Assembly (NCBI RefSeq): GCF_036898095.1
Contig: NC_090725.1
Span: 211,733,468-211,797,467 of the forward strand
Reading direction: 5' to 3'
Source: Palaemon carinicauda
Lineage: Eukaryota; Arthropoda; Malacostraca; Decapoda; Palaemonidae
Length of the DNA: 64,000 nt
Shown here: piece after piece, positions 23,996-34,370 of the stretch
How positions within the stretch are numbered: position 1 is the first letter of the stretch
Layout: each line of letters starts with the position of its first letter
The notes under the pieces: model-generated
The model's database searches: none
What the model was told of the DNA's origin: nothing
The model's input: the letters and a program-made list of their open reading frames with translations, nothing else
Translations under genes and position numbers: made by a program

Positions 23996-24976
23996 CAAGT
24001 CCCACTGATTACCGCCCAATTTCCATAACTCCCATATTATCTAAAGTTTTTGAACGTCTTCTAGCAAAACGTCTTAATAGGTTTGCTGAAGGTAATCATC
24101 TACTCCCTAGTTTGCAATTTGGTTTTCGTAAAGGCCTTGGAGCATGTGATGCCCTTCTTACAATCTCCAATGCAGTACAGAAATCCCTTGATTGTGGTCA
24201 GGAAGTTCATATGATTGGCCTTGATTTTAGTGCTGCCTTTGACCGTGTTAATCATGAGGCCCTTGTTTTCAAACTCAACAGTTGGGAGTGGGTGGGTCGT
24301 TTCTTAGCATTATTATTGATTTTTTAAGTAATAGATCTCAAAGAGTTGTGGTTGATGGGCACCATAGTGAGTATAGGAATGTGATATCCGGTGTTCCACA
24401 GGGTAGTGTTCTTGGCCCATTACTTTTCATACTATATACACATGACATGTGGTTTGGCCTAGAAAACAAGCTTGTTGCATATGCAGATGATGCTACTCTC
24501 TTTGCATCAATTCCATCCCCTGAATGTAGATCTGGGGTTGGTGAATCCCTTAATAGAGATATAGCTAAAGTTAGTGCATGGTGCAAATTATGGGGTATGA
24601 AGCTGAATCCTAACAAAACTCAAAGTATGATTGTAAGTAGGTCAAGGACGGTGGCTCCTCAACATCCGGATCTCAATATTGATAATGTTTCTTTAAATTT
24701 GTATGACTTAGAATTTTAGATGTGATTCTCGACAGCAAATTTACTTTTGAGAAACACATTAGGTCTGTGTCTTCTTCAATTGCACAAAAAAATTGGCTTA
24801 TTGAGAAAGTCCTACAAGATTTTCGGTGATCAATCTATTCTGAAGAAGTGTTTTAATTCTTTCATTCTACCCTGTTTTGAGTATTGTTCTCCTGTCTGGT
24901 CTTCAGCTGCTGATTCTCATCTTAATTTGTTGGACAGAAACTTACGGTCTATTAAATTTCTTATTCCTGATCTAGA
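23996..24976 (+). pseudogene. non-LTR reverse transcriptase, truncated and frameshifted
   Basis: RT blocks in order: TDYRPISITPILSKVFERLL (24008-24060), FGFRKGLGACDALL (24118-24159), IGLDFSAAFDRVNHEAL (about 24215-24265, catalytic Asp), GVPQGSVLGPLLF (about 24391-24430) and VAYADDATLFA (about 24475-24510, catalytic YADD). A one-base loss near 24283 and stops near 24718 break it. The endonuclease domain is missing because of 5' truncation. The ORF is cut at LIPDLD (24960-24976) by element B and continues at 40258. Confidence 0.88.
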
Positions 24977-25200
24977 TTTGTTCCGTAACTGAAATACAAA
25001 CCACGCTATTTACATGGGGTAATTACTTCGGCGTAGCTGAGTGACGAGCCATTAGAATTTTAACGAGGGTTTACTACCCCACCGCTAGTTAGAGGCCCCC
25101 CCCCTCACACACACTAGTGAGTGCTTCACTTTACTTTTGGCTCGGGCGGAGAACAGACCTGTCTGCTCTCTCCCTCGCTTTGACTGCCATTAATCTGTTT
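24977..25200 (+). repeat. element B left inverted terminal repeat
   Basis: Reverse complement of about 40030-40210. Shared blocks include TGACGAGCCATTAGAATTTT and ACTACCCCACCGCTAGTTAG. Confidence 0.88.
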
Positions 25201-25247
25201 TTGCTTTTTCTTCCTCACAGTGTGTTTGAAGTTGGCCTCTACTGATT

Positions 25248-28200
25248 ATGCGTACGTGCCCTGGACTTCCTGGCTGCCCTTGTGGGACTTTTATGTCGGC
25301 GGTCGACACCGATCCCCACACCTTGTGTCCTCATTGTAGGGGCCAACGGTGTGATAGCGGTAACGTATGTGTTGAATGTAGGGAGTGGTCTACCTCCCAG
25401 TGGGAGAGGTTTGCCCGGCGCTGGAAGAAAAAGTCTAAAAGAGATATTTCTCCTTCAGAGGCTTCTTTGAAGAGAGAAAATTCCAAGAGTTCTTCTTCCG
25501 TAGCCCTTTCCTCCTCCGAAGCTCCCCCTCGAGCGGTCTCTTCTGAGAGGCCGGCGAGTGGTAGCGTAGACTGTATTGCTGTTGACCGATCCCTGGGTGC
25601 GGGAGAGGTGGTTGTCTCCCATAGCGAGGCAGCTGCCTCTCCTCCCCCAGAGGAGGATTTAAATATTGATTTGTCTGTAAATAACAATGATTTATTACAG
25701 CTTTGGGCTTCCTTGGGGCCTGCAGGGTTCGCCCTCCAGGGAATCCCTGTTTGACATGATCAAACTAGGTGCAGCTGTCAAACAATCGCCAATTACAGCA
25801 GGGATAGATCCTCTGTCAGTTGTTGACGTTGTGACGGAGGCATCTGGTAGGTCTAGTCAAACCCCTGTTCCTGTTGCTGAGGTAGCTGAAGGCTTAGTTC
25901 CCCCTCTGAACATCTTTCGAGGTAGGAATTAAGTCCTACGGTCTCCCCCCTCGGGGGATCGGCGGAGTTCACTTACAGAGACTCCTCTTCGCAGGCCCTA
26001 CGAGGGTCAGCTCGCTAACCCCACGGCCTCTCGTGGGCGTATAAGGCGGAAGGCTTGTCCTCCCCTTTGCCGTAGAGGTCTTCCTTCTCCTCACAAAGGA
26101 GACGACGACGAGCCGAAGAGGCGCCTCGCCTCTTCGGCTCGTCGTCCCCACAGTCCTCTGCGGAGGAGACAACTCGCCGTTCGCCGATCCTGCCAGCTAC
26201 CACCTTAGACCTCTCCGGAGATCGTTCGCGATCTCCTTCGGAGGAAGGTCGTCCTTCGGGACCCTGTGACCAGCCTCCCTCCAGACCTGCTGACCTGCTG
26301 TCACCCTTTGAGGATGCTGATGCGCTTTACGCGCCACCTGAACCTGCCATTGCGCAGGCACCGGTCCCTTCGGGGCATAAGGGACTTGTGCGCAAATCTG
26401 CGCCTCATACCCTTAAGCGCCAGATTAAACCTGGGCGCCCTCATGCTGCTGCTGCCATTCCAGACTTAGCGCCACAGCGCTCACCTGCGCGCTCCTGTTC
26501 CTATTACGCGCCAGGGTTCCCCTGCGCTCCACATCCTACTGCGCCCCTGCGCCCACCAGCAGTTCTTGATCTAGCGCGCCAGCGCTCACCTGCGCACACT
26601 CGCCCACCTGCGCCCCAGCACCCACGGGTTCCTGCCACGTCGCGCGCAGTCCAAGAGGCACTTAGGTTAGGGCAAAGGCACTCACAGGTACCTCTAGACT
26701 CGCAGCGCCCTTCTGGAGTTAGGCGCGAGGCACGCCCATTGCGCGCAGTTCCTGATACAGAGCTCACGCGCTCGCCAACGCGCCAGCGCGCTTCTACATC
26801 TCAGCGCGTAGTCCAGGAGGTGCCTAAGTTAGAGCACGGGCGCTCACAGGTACCCCTGTACTCTCCTTCCAGACTGCGCAATCCTGCACGCGCTCCTCCA
26901 GTCGCGCGCCAGGTTCTAGTTGCTCTCAAGGCGCCCCATGCAACTCAACAGCGCACACCTGTGCGCCCTAATCCGATCGCGCGCCCATCACAGCAGCGCA
27001 CACCTGCGCGCCCACATCCTGATGCGCGCCATGCGCGCCCACGATCCCCTGCGCACCCAGCGCGCCCACGGTCTCCTCAGGTTCACATACCTGCGCAGAC
27101 GGCTCAGCGCTCACCTGCGCGCCAACGCGCAGACCCACCCTCGCGATACCACGAGTCTGCGCACTCGCGCCCTCGCCCAGTACTTCTAGATACGCGCCCG
27201 CGCGCTACTGCTCACTCGCGCCCGACAGTACCGCATCAGGTTACTGCGCGCCCTCGCATCCAGCCTTCAACGCCTCCTCACAATCCAGCTACTGCGCGCC
27301 ACACGCCCTCGCCATCTCCTACCCGCGCTATCTCCTGCGCGCCATCGCGCCCGCGCCCATGCGTGCGCGAGATTCCTATGGCGCACGATTCTTTCGCGAG
27401 CGACCCAGGACAGGGCCCATCGCGCGACCTCCAGCGCGATTGTCGTCAGGCTGACAGGTCATCATCTCGTTCCCCTCCTCACAAGCGCAGAACAACGCAC
27501 TCGCCGGAGGAGGGGCGGTTCCCGCACATGTCTAAGGACATTCATTTCAGCTTCTCTTCAGGCGAACCCTTGTTTGTCAACTCCTCCAAGGGATCGAACG
27601 ATCCCCTTCCCTCCAGAGGGAGTGTCTGCCAACGCGACTGTCAGCCAACAGCCCTGGTTCGGGACCCTGGTCAGAGCTCTTATGCAGGCTATGAAGCCTG
27701 TGCTCTTTGACTTGGGTCACAAATCAGTGGCGGCTGCCTCCCCCCTGAAGAGGAAGAGAGGAGTCCCCTCCGTGGAGACACCTCCGAGGGCTATCCTGTC
27801 TCCTCGCAGATCCTTGCACAAGGCTCCTTCTCCCCCCCAGACTTTCTCTCCCTCCCCTGCGGATGAGGATTACCCATCATCAGGAGAGTCGGACGAGCCA
27901 GACCGTTCCCCCATCGCACCAATGGGAGAAACTACTCCTCTCCCTGAGAAGTCTTCTTGATCAGGGGTGGAAAAGAGCCTGCACCCATCGTTACTCGAGT
28001 CCTGTATCCCTCCCAGGAGGGAACCGAAGGACTCTAAGACGATTCCCAAGTTGTCGGCAAGGATCAGACAGGAGCCAGCTAGACCTTCGGAGGATGTCCA
28101 CGAGTCCCCCCAGGAAGAGCCACTGGGGACAGGAGACTTTGCTGCCAGTCCTTCAGGAGGAGAGCACCAAGAGTCAGAACACGCATTCTGGCAAGTTCTG

Positions 28201-29130
28201 ACCCTCATGAGGAACCTCAACGGGATTCCAGACCCAGAGATTCCTCCTCGTGAGGGTAAGGACACGGTCTTGGACCGAGTCTACGGCACCCAGAAACCCT
28301 CTAGGGCCAGTGCAGCTTTGCCCTGGTCACAAGGGATGAAGAGTGCCAGAGACAAGGTCAAGGGCCAGCTCTCGGAGCTTGCCTCCTCCAGTAGATCCAG
28401 CGCCGGTAACAAGCTCCTCCCTCCGCATCGAGTCCATCAGAGGAGGTATTTTGAGATCCTTGAGGAGACTTGTTTGGGTCTTCTAGTTCACCACTCCGTG
28501 GAAGAACTCACCGGGGGAGTCCCTCTAGAGAGACACTCCAACCGGCACGTGTCCTATTCAGCTACTGAGATCCTAAGCCAGGAGAAGGTGGCGAAGTGTG
28601 CCATGCAGGCAACTTCGTGGCTTGACATCTGGCTTGGGTCTCTGGGCATCCTGGTGCGGTCTGAGGACCTGTCCAAAGAAAGCACCAAGAAGGCACTGGA
28701 GGCATTCTTGCTCTCAGGCATGCGGACCATCGAGTTTCTGGCCCACCAAGTCTCGAGCTTGTGGGCCAATACGATTCTCAAATGACGGGACGCAGTGGGT
28801 GAGAGGTTCCACCAGAAGGTCCCCAGTTCGGATGTTAGCAGGCTCAGACACACTTTCGTGCTCGGTAAGAGTTTGTTTGAGCCTAAGGACGTGGAGCTAA
28901 CCGCTGAGAGGTGGAGGAAGTCCAACCAGGATTCCCTCATCCATAGGGCCCTGACATAGAGGCCCTACAAACCTCCAGCAGCCCAACAGCCCCGTCCAGT
29001 TAAGGACACAAAGAAGACGACAGCAGCAAAGCTGAAGGTGTCTAAGCCCTTTCCTGCCAAGAGCAGAAGGATCAAAAAGTCCTCCAGGGGAGGTAAGAAC
29101 CGTAGAGGAAACGGCTGAGGCCGTAGACGC
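25248..29130 (+). pseudogene. element B gag
   Basis: The ATG at 25248 opens a 168-codon stretch with a Cys-rich N terminus: CPGLPGCPCGTFMS, then HTLCPHCRGQRC, then VCVECREW and a lysine-rich RRWKKKSKR. The CxC...CxxC...CxxC spacing suggests zinc binding. A frameshift near 25700 is followed by a long hypervariable stretch (26290-27500) and the conserved C-terminal half (27967-28785, SEHAFWQVLTLMRN and SWLDIWLGSLGILVRS). TGA at 28783, TAG at 28957 and others interrupt it. The tail SSRGGKNRRGNG is basic. Other DIRS copies share this layout; gag is taken to package element RNA. Confidence 0.8.
26290..27500 (+). repeat. GCGC-rich hypervariable segment of element B gag
   Basis: Dense short repeats of GCGCGCCA, CACCTGCGC and CTCACCTGCGCGCC words. 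One frame (26388-27710, 440 codons) stays open with Pro/Ala/Arg-rich content. It occupies the same place as the arrays in A and D but with different unit sequence. Confidence 0.8.
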
Positions 29131-29149
29131 TAGGATTGGCAGTCCCCCT

Positions 29150-31060
29150 GCATGTCCACCAATGGGGGGATGCCTACAAAGTTGTGCGGCAAGGTGGCAG
29201 CAACTCGGGGCAGATACCTGGACGATTTCCGTAATCGGTCAGGGTTATCGCGTCCCGTTCACAGCTTCTCTACCTCCCCTGACAGCGAATCCAGTGTCAT
29301 TGTGCTCCCTTACTATGGGATCAGTAAGGGGGCAGTCCCTCCGGGTAGAAGTCCAGACCATTGTTGAAGAAGGACACTCTCCAAGAGGTAGTGGACAGGT
29401 TTCCAGGCTTCTACAGTCGACTCTTTCTTGTAAAGAAGGCGTCTGGAGGCTGGAGACCAGTCATCGACCTCTCAACCCTGAACGGGTTTGTCAAACAGAC
29501 TCCGTTCAGTATGGAGACGGCAGACACGGTCAGACTTGCAGTGAGACCACAAGACTTCATGTGTACACTGGACCTGAAGGACGCATACTTCCAGATCCCA
29601 GTCCATCCGTCTTCAAGGAAGTACTTAAGATTTTGCCTAGATGACAAGATCTACCAGTTCAAGGTGCTGTGTTTCGGTCTCTCCACAGCCCCTCAGGTTT
29701 TCACCAGAGTGTTCACCCTGATATCATCGTCGGCTCACAGGATCGGCATCCGTCTCCTTCGTTATCTGGACGACTGGTTGATCCTAGCGAACTCGGAGGT
29801 AACCCTTCTTCGCCACCGAGACAAGCTTCTCGAACTTTGCCAGGATCTAGGGATCATGGTAAATCTCGAGAAGTCCTCTCTGCAGCCCTCTCAGAAATTG
29901 GTATACCTAGGCATGGTCATAGACACCAATCTCCACAAAGCCTTCCCATCAGACGACAGGATAGCAAGGCTGAGGAAGGTCGCGAGGCCTTTCCTCAATC
30001 GAGAAGAACTCCCAGCCAAAACGTGGTTACGTCTCCTCGGCCACCTCTCCTCCCTGGCCCGTCTTGTTCCCAACGGTCGCCTCAGAATGAGATCTCTCCA
30101 GTGGCGACTCAAGTCCCAGTGGAATCAAGGATACGATTCCCAGGACACTTTGGTCTCTGTGGGTCATGCGGAACAGACAGACCTCCAGTGGTGGGTGGCA
30201 GACGAAAACCTACGAAAGACAGTGGATCTTCTCGTCCTTCCCCCGGATTTGATGTTGTTCTCGGACGCATCAAAGAGAGGGTGGGGGACCACGTTCTGAA
30301 CCACAGGACCTCAGGCCTGTGGTCAGAATCAGAAAAGTACCTTCACATAAACCTGCTAAAAATGAAGGCCGTGTTCCTGGCACTTCAGAAGTTCCACCAA
30401 GTCCTGGCGGGCCCCTCTGTGGTGGTAATGAGCGACAACACCACGGTGGTGGCTTATATCAACAAGCAGGGAGGTACCTTTTCAGAACAGCTATCCCATC
30501 TTGCAGTAGAGATTCTGAGATGGTCCGAAGTCCACTCGATCACACTAGCGGCTCGCTTCATTCCAGGCAGAAGGAATGTACTCGCCGACAGTCTGAGCAG
30601 AGCGACGCAGATAGTGAGTACCGAGTGGTCTTTGGATCCTCAAGTAGCCAACAAAGTCCTGACTTTGCGGGGTTCCCCGACGGTGGATCTGTTCGCTACA
30701 GCGTTGAACTTCAAGCTCCCGCTGTACTGCTCCCCAGTCCCGGACCCCAAGGCTCTGGCAGGATGCCTTCCAACAACGGTGGGACAACATCGATTTGTAT
30801 GCCTTTCCCCCGTTCTGTCTGATGAGGAGGGTGCTCAACAAGACCAGAATATCGGTCAATCTATCAATGACCCTGATAGCTCCGCTATGGCATCATGCAG
30901 AATGGTTTCCGGACCTTATGCAACTCCTCACGGAGGTTCTGAGAGAACTCCCTCCACGTCACGAGCTACTCAAACAACCACACGCCAACATCTTCCACAA
31001 AGCCGTAGCTTCGCTTCGACTTCACGCCTGGAGACTATCCAGCATCTCCTCACTGTGAGA
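29150..31060 (+). pseudogene. element B reverse transcriptase / RNase H / methyltransferase-like region
   Basis: The best-preserved RT of this family. In 29361-30299 I see SRLFLVKKASGGWRPVIDLS, TLDLKDAYFQIPVHP, VLCFGLSTAPQVFTRV, YLDDWLILAN (catalytic YxDD near 29764) and SLQWRLKSQWNQG. RNase H begins at LMLFSDASKRGW (about 30253-30288), where a one-base loss shifts the frame; it continues NLLKMKAVFLAL, VVMSDNTTVVAYINK and RFIPGRRNVLADSLSR (about 30556-30603). VDLFATALNFKLPLYC (about 30687) starts the methyltransferase-like domain, with another frame change near 30755 and AFPPFCLMRRVLN after it. At least two indels, plus one near 29360, make it non-functional, though the catalytic residues remain. 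Confidence 0.87.
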
Positions 31061-32035
31061 GGATTTTCGCAACAATTTGCGAACAGGATGTCTGGACACC
31101 TGCGCAAGTCATCCGCAGGGGTTTACCAGGCGAAGTGGCGAGTCTTCTGCCACTATTCCAGCAATAGCGGAGTTCCTCGTGTATTTGCGGGAGGAAATGT
31201 GCCTTTCAGTCTTGGCAGTGAAAGGCTATCGCTCAGCTTAAGTCTTGCCTTCAGGCTTAAAGGAGTGGACATTTCTTCCTTGCTGGAACTTTCCCTTCTC
31301 TTACGAAGTTATGAACTTACCTGCCCTCAGTTGGAAGTGAGACCTCCTCCATGGAACGTGGTTCGAGTTCTCAGGTCTCTGAAGAGACCTCCCTACGAAC
31401 CATTGCGCCAGGCTTCAGATCGCCACCTTACCTGGAAGACGGTTTTCCTGCTAGCGTTGGCCTCGGCCAAGCGAGTCAGTGAATTGCATGGTCTCTCGTA
31501 CGACATCGCCCATTCAAGGGGATGGGGGAAGGTAACGTTCAGATTGGTCCCTGAGTTTGTTGCCAAGACTCAGAATCCAGGAGTGCCGGACCCTAGGTTC
31601 GACTCTTTCCAGGTTTTGAGTCTTCATTCTGTAACAGATGACCCAGACCATCTCCTACTGTGCCCAGTGAGGAGTCTGAGGTTGTATCTTAAAAGAACAG
31701 CTGCAGTTTGTCCCCAGGTGCAAGCCTTGTTCGTGAGCACTGGGAAAACGAAGAGGAGGGTTACCAGGAATACTATCTCGGCCTGGATTCGCAAGGTAAT
31801 ACACCTGGCCTTGAACCCTGACCCTTCTCCGTCACGTCGCCCTAGAGCGCATGATGTCAGGGGCATAGCTACATCCCTGGCCTTCAAGAAAAATTATTCA
31901 GTGATGCAGGTCCTGCAAGCTGGGGTGTGGAAGCGTCAAACCACCTTCACGGCCCACTACCTGCAAGACGTGACACACAGGAGGCTCGATACGTTCTCTA
32001 TCGGCCCTGTGGTGGCTGCACAACAGCTGGTCTAA
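31060..32035 (+). pseudogene. element B tyrosine recombinase
   Basis: Core-binding part RMSGHLRKSSAGVYQAKW starts near 31084. Catalytic domain: ASAKRVSELHGLSYD (first Arg, about 31460-31505), RAHDVRGIATSLAF (HxxR, about 31845-31885), and QAGVWKRQTTFTAHYLQDV with the probable nucleophile Tyr near 31960. The stop is at 32033. About 40 bases are missing near 31145 relative to D (which reads FCGWCRGR there), and a second shift near 31240 restores the frame, so 30 residues are scrambled although the frame stays open. The catalytic half is intact. Confidence 0.85.
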
Positions 32036-32516
32036 CCTCAGGCTCCTTAATGGACAAGTAGCAGAAGGTTGAGGGCATTGTTACCCGGTTTTAGTCTGCG
32101 TGAATGAAAAGATCTGTCTGGCCCTTATTCTTTTCTTCATCCTCTCCTCCCTTGGAGAAAGCAGCATCCTGGGTTCTCTGCACAGCTAACCTCAAACCAC
32201 TGCAGGTAAACCATGTCCCCATACCCTGATGAGGTGGTATTGGGAGAGTCCTAGCCTAGATTTCCATCTGAAGAACTCCAGGTCAACTTCCTAGGACGAG
32301 TCACTTCCTCACCTTCACACACAGCTTATGTAGGCCGCAGCAGTTTCACAGCATGCTAGCGAGGCGCAGGGACTCCTTATTTCTTGAGTACTTACACACT
32401 CGAATATGGAGTCCCCGGGCAAAGCCAAAGTCAGTATGGCAGGGACTTACCTCCCTTCCTAAGGGTTGAGTCTCCCTATGTAAATAGTGTGGTTTGTATT
32501 TCAGTTACAGAACAAA
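32036..32516 (+). other. element B 3' untranslated region
   Basis: Conserved with A, D and E. Contains ACTGCAG|GTAAACC (donor-like GT at 32206) and the hairpin CCCCATACC...GGTATTGGG at 32217-32244. Confidence 0.65.
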
Positions 32517-32543
32517 TGACAAATTCGTAGATAATTTGTATTT
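32470..32543 (+). repeat. element B internal complementary region, interrupted by element C
   Basis: The junction TTACAGAACAAA|TGACAAATTC lies at 32516/32517 and joins the complements of the left and right outer ends. C was inserted 27 bases after the junction; the rest resumes at 39978 with TTCCTAACTATACAAACC. Confidence 0.9.
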
Positions 32544-32810
32544 CTGGGCTCGAACCTGTGCCGCCCAGTGAATAAGCTCCATTTAGCACTTATTCTTAGG
32601 TAATTTACTGCTAAATATACCAGAGAAAAAATGTAAAGGAGTGCTAGGTTAACTAGCTCGCTCACCTATTGGTGTCGGTATAAAATTGGGCGTATAATCC
32701 AGAGGTCCCGCACTATTTAGATTCATCCACGACAGAAACCCCAATAGAGGAGAGCCGTTCAACCTCACTCGGTACTACTATCACTGCATCCGCTCAGAAC
32801 TCAACTCCTT
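32544..32810 (+). repeat. element C left inverted terminal repeat
   Basis: About 267 bp, complementary to 39678-39945 with few differences (for example ATTTAGATTCATCC versus ATTTGGATTCATCC). The outermost CTGGGCTCGAA differs from the right-end equivalent CTGGGCGAGGG, a difference also present in the internal complementary region. Confidence 0.92.
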
Positions 32811-34066
32811 TTAGCACGTCTTGTGTTGTAACCCGCATTTTTGTTGTGCTCTCGTTTTTCCACTTATTTTCAATGGATTATGGCTTCTTCGTCGGTTTCC
32901 CTGGAGACACCGTCTAAGTTAAGTACCAAGCTTGGTTTTGCTGTGTTTTGAGCAACCTAGATCGTTTAATATTTGAATTATAGGAGTTTATTCTCTTCGT
33001 TCATATCGATCTTGCTTGATCCCACTTACAGTTGGTACTCCTGTTTTGAGAGCTTTTAGTTTCACTCGCGGTGTTACTATATGTATTATTTTTATTATTA
33101 AATTTTATTTGTTATTTTGGATATTCATTATTTAGCGTTTAGAACCCTCGTGGTTCACTTTTTGGGCCGATATCATTTACGTATCGTTATGGCTGCTGAC
33201 CTTCGTTGCTAGGCGGCAATGTTATTTTTTAAGCCATCAGGTGTGTCTTTTGTGATTTAATTATTATGTTGCATGCCTTGCCCAAAAATTTTTATGTGTT
33301 TATTTTATATTATCAACGCTATTACTATTATAATGAATATTGTGCTATTACTCCGTTTGATCTGTCTGGTTGGGGATCGTCAGTTGGTAGCCCTGCTGCT
33401 CCGTATCACGTGATCCTCCCCCATGCTCCCCCTCTCGCTAGGTGGGCGGCTAGGCTTCTCTCCCCCCCTCCCCTAGGGTACCGTTGCCTTCCCTCCTTTT
33501 AGAGGGGGTAGTTCAGTGTTTATGGACTTTGTCCTCCGGGTGTCCCGGCGGGTTCGTCTCTGTCTAGTCTGGTTGGCCACCGGTCAACAGAGTTGGATCC
33601 CGGTGCACCCTATTTTATATTCACTTATCACACTGGTTTATGTTATATGAAACCCTCTGGGTTCGGTTGGCGGTTCTTATCTACAGTTCCGCCCCCCTAT
33701 TAATTTATAACAGTTCCTATGATGATTATATGACAGATCACTATCCCGGAGTTCCTATACGAATTGGTTTTGGATACTTTTATTTCCCGGCCCGGGGCTT
33801 AGCCTCGCCCCGGGAAATCAGACACCATGTGTCTTAATTTCTTGTTGTTGCATCCTTTTTTATGCTCCCGGCTCGACCGGAATGGATGGCTATACTTTAG
33901 TCTTAAGTTAGACTTATGTTTAGGCCTGGGTCCTCCGGACCCGCCCCTACTTAAGAATATTACAGTTAAGCTCTAATCTTGTGTTAGGCTTATGTTAGGC
34001 CCGGGTCCTCCGGACCCGCCCCTACTTAAGAGAATTACAGTTTCTCATATACTATTCTTTTTATAG
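32811..34066 (+). other. element C 5' leader
   Basis: A 1.26 kb non-coding stretch between the left repeat and the first gag ATG. A 70-bp direct duplication (TAGGCCTGGGTCCTCCGGAC type) lies near 33921-34030. It ends in CTTTTTATAG directly before the ATG, an acceptor-like site. Confidence 0.6.
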
Positions 34067-34237
34067 ATGGTGCATTGTCAGACGACGGCCTGTGCAGCTG
34101 TTCTACATCAGCCCTGCGGCCATACCGTCTGTCGGTCTCACGCCCTCTGCGGAGTGCAGCTGGAGGATGTCGTGGTATGGCACCCGGATAACTGTGTGGT
34201 CTGTTTTGACCTCGTTACCACCCTTAGATCTGACTCG
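34067..34237 (+). CDS. element C gag exon 1 (Cys-rich)
   Basis: Fifty-seven codons from ATG at 34067. Seven cysteines (residues 4, 9, 17, 22, 28, 43, 46) with HQPCGHTVCRSHALC and WHPDNCVVC resemble a zinc-binding fold and are comparable to the Cys-rich gag N termini of B, D and F. The exon ends in phase 0 at TCG|GTGAGT. Without splicing the frame would close at 34322. The splice call rests on sequence and on the frame of exon 2. Confidence 0.72.
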
Positions 34238-34370
34238 GTGAGTCCCGTTGGCTATGTTGCCTTCTTATTTATCTTACCTTTTTTGGCATACATACACTAT
34301 TATGTAAGATATCTATGGTCTTGAAGGACCACTGGGAGCCTTCCCTTTTTAATTCCCACTATTATTTCAG
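34238..34370 (+). other. predicted gag intron of element C, 133 bp
   Basis: Begins GTGAGT and ends ATTATTTCAG. Both sides are phase 0. It includes in-frame stops, and its removal joins the Cys-rich start to the long gag frame. Confidence 0.68.

Noticed and set aside
23996..24976. Possible bacterial or group II-like reverse transcriptase
   Set aside because: Motif order, 5' truncation, TAA tail and C-terminal block are those of a CR1/Jockey-like non-LTR element.
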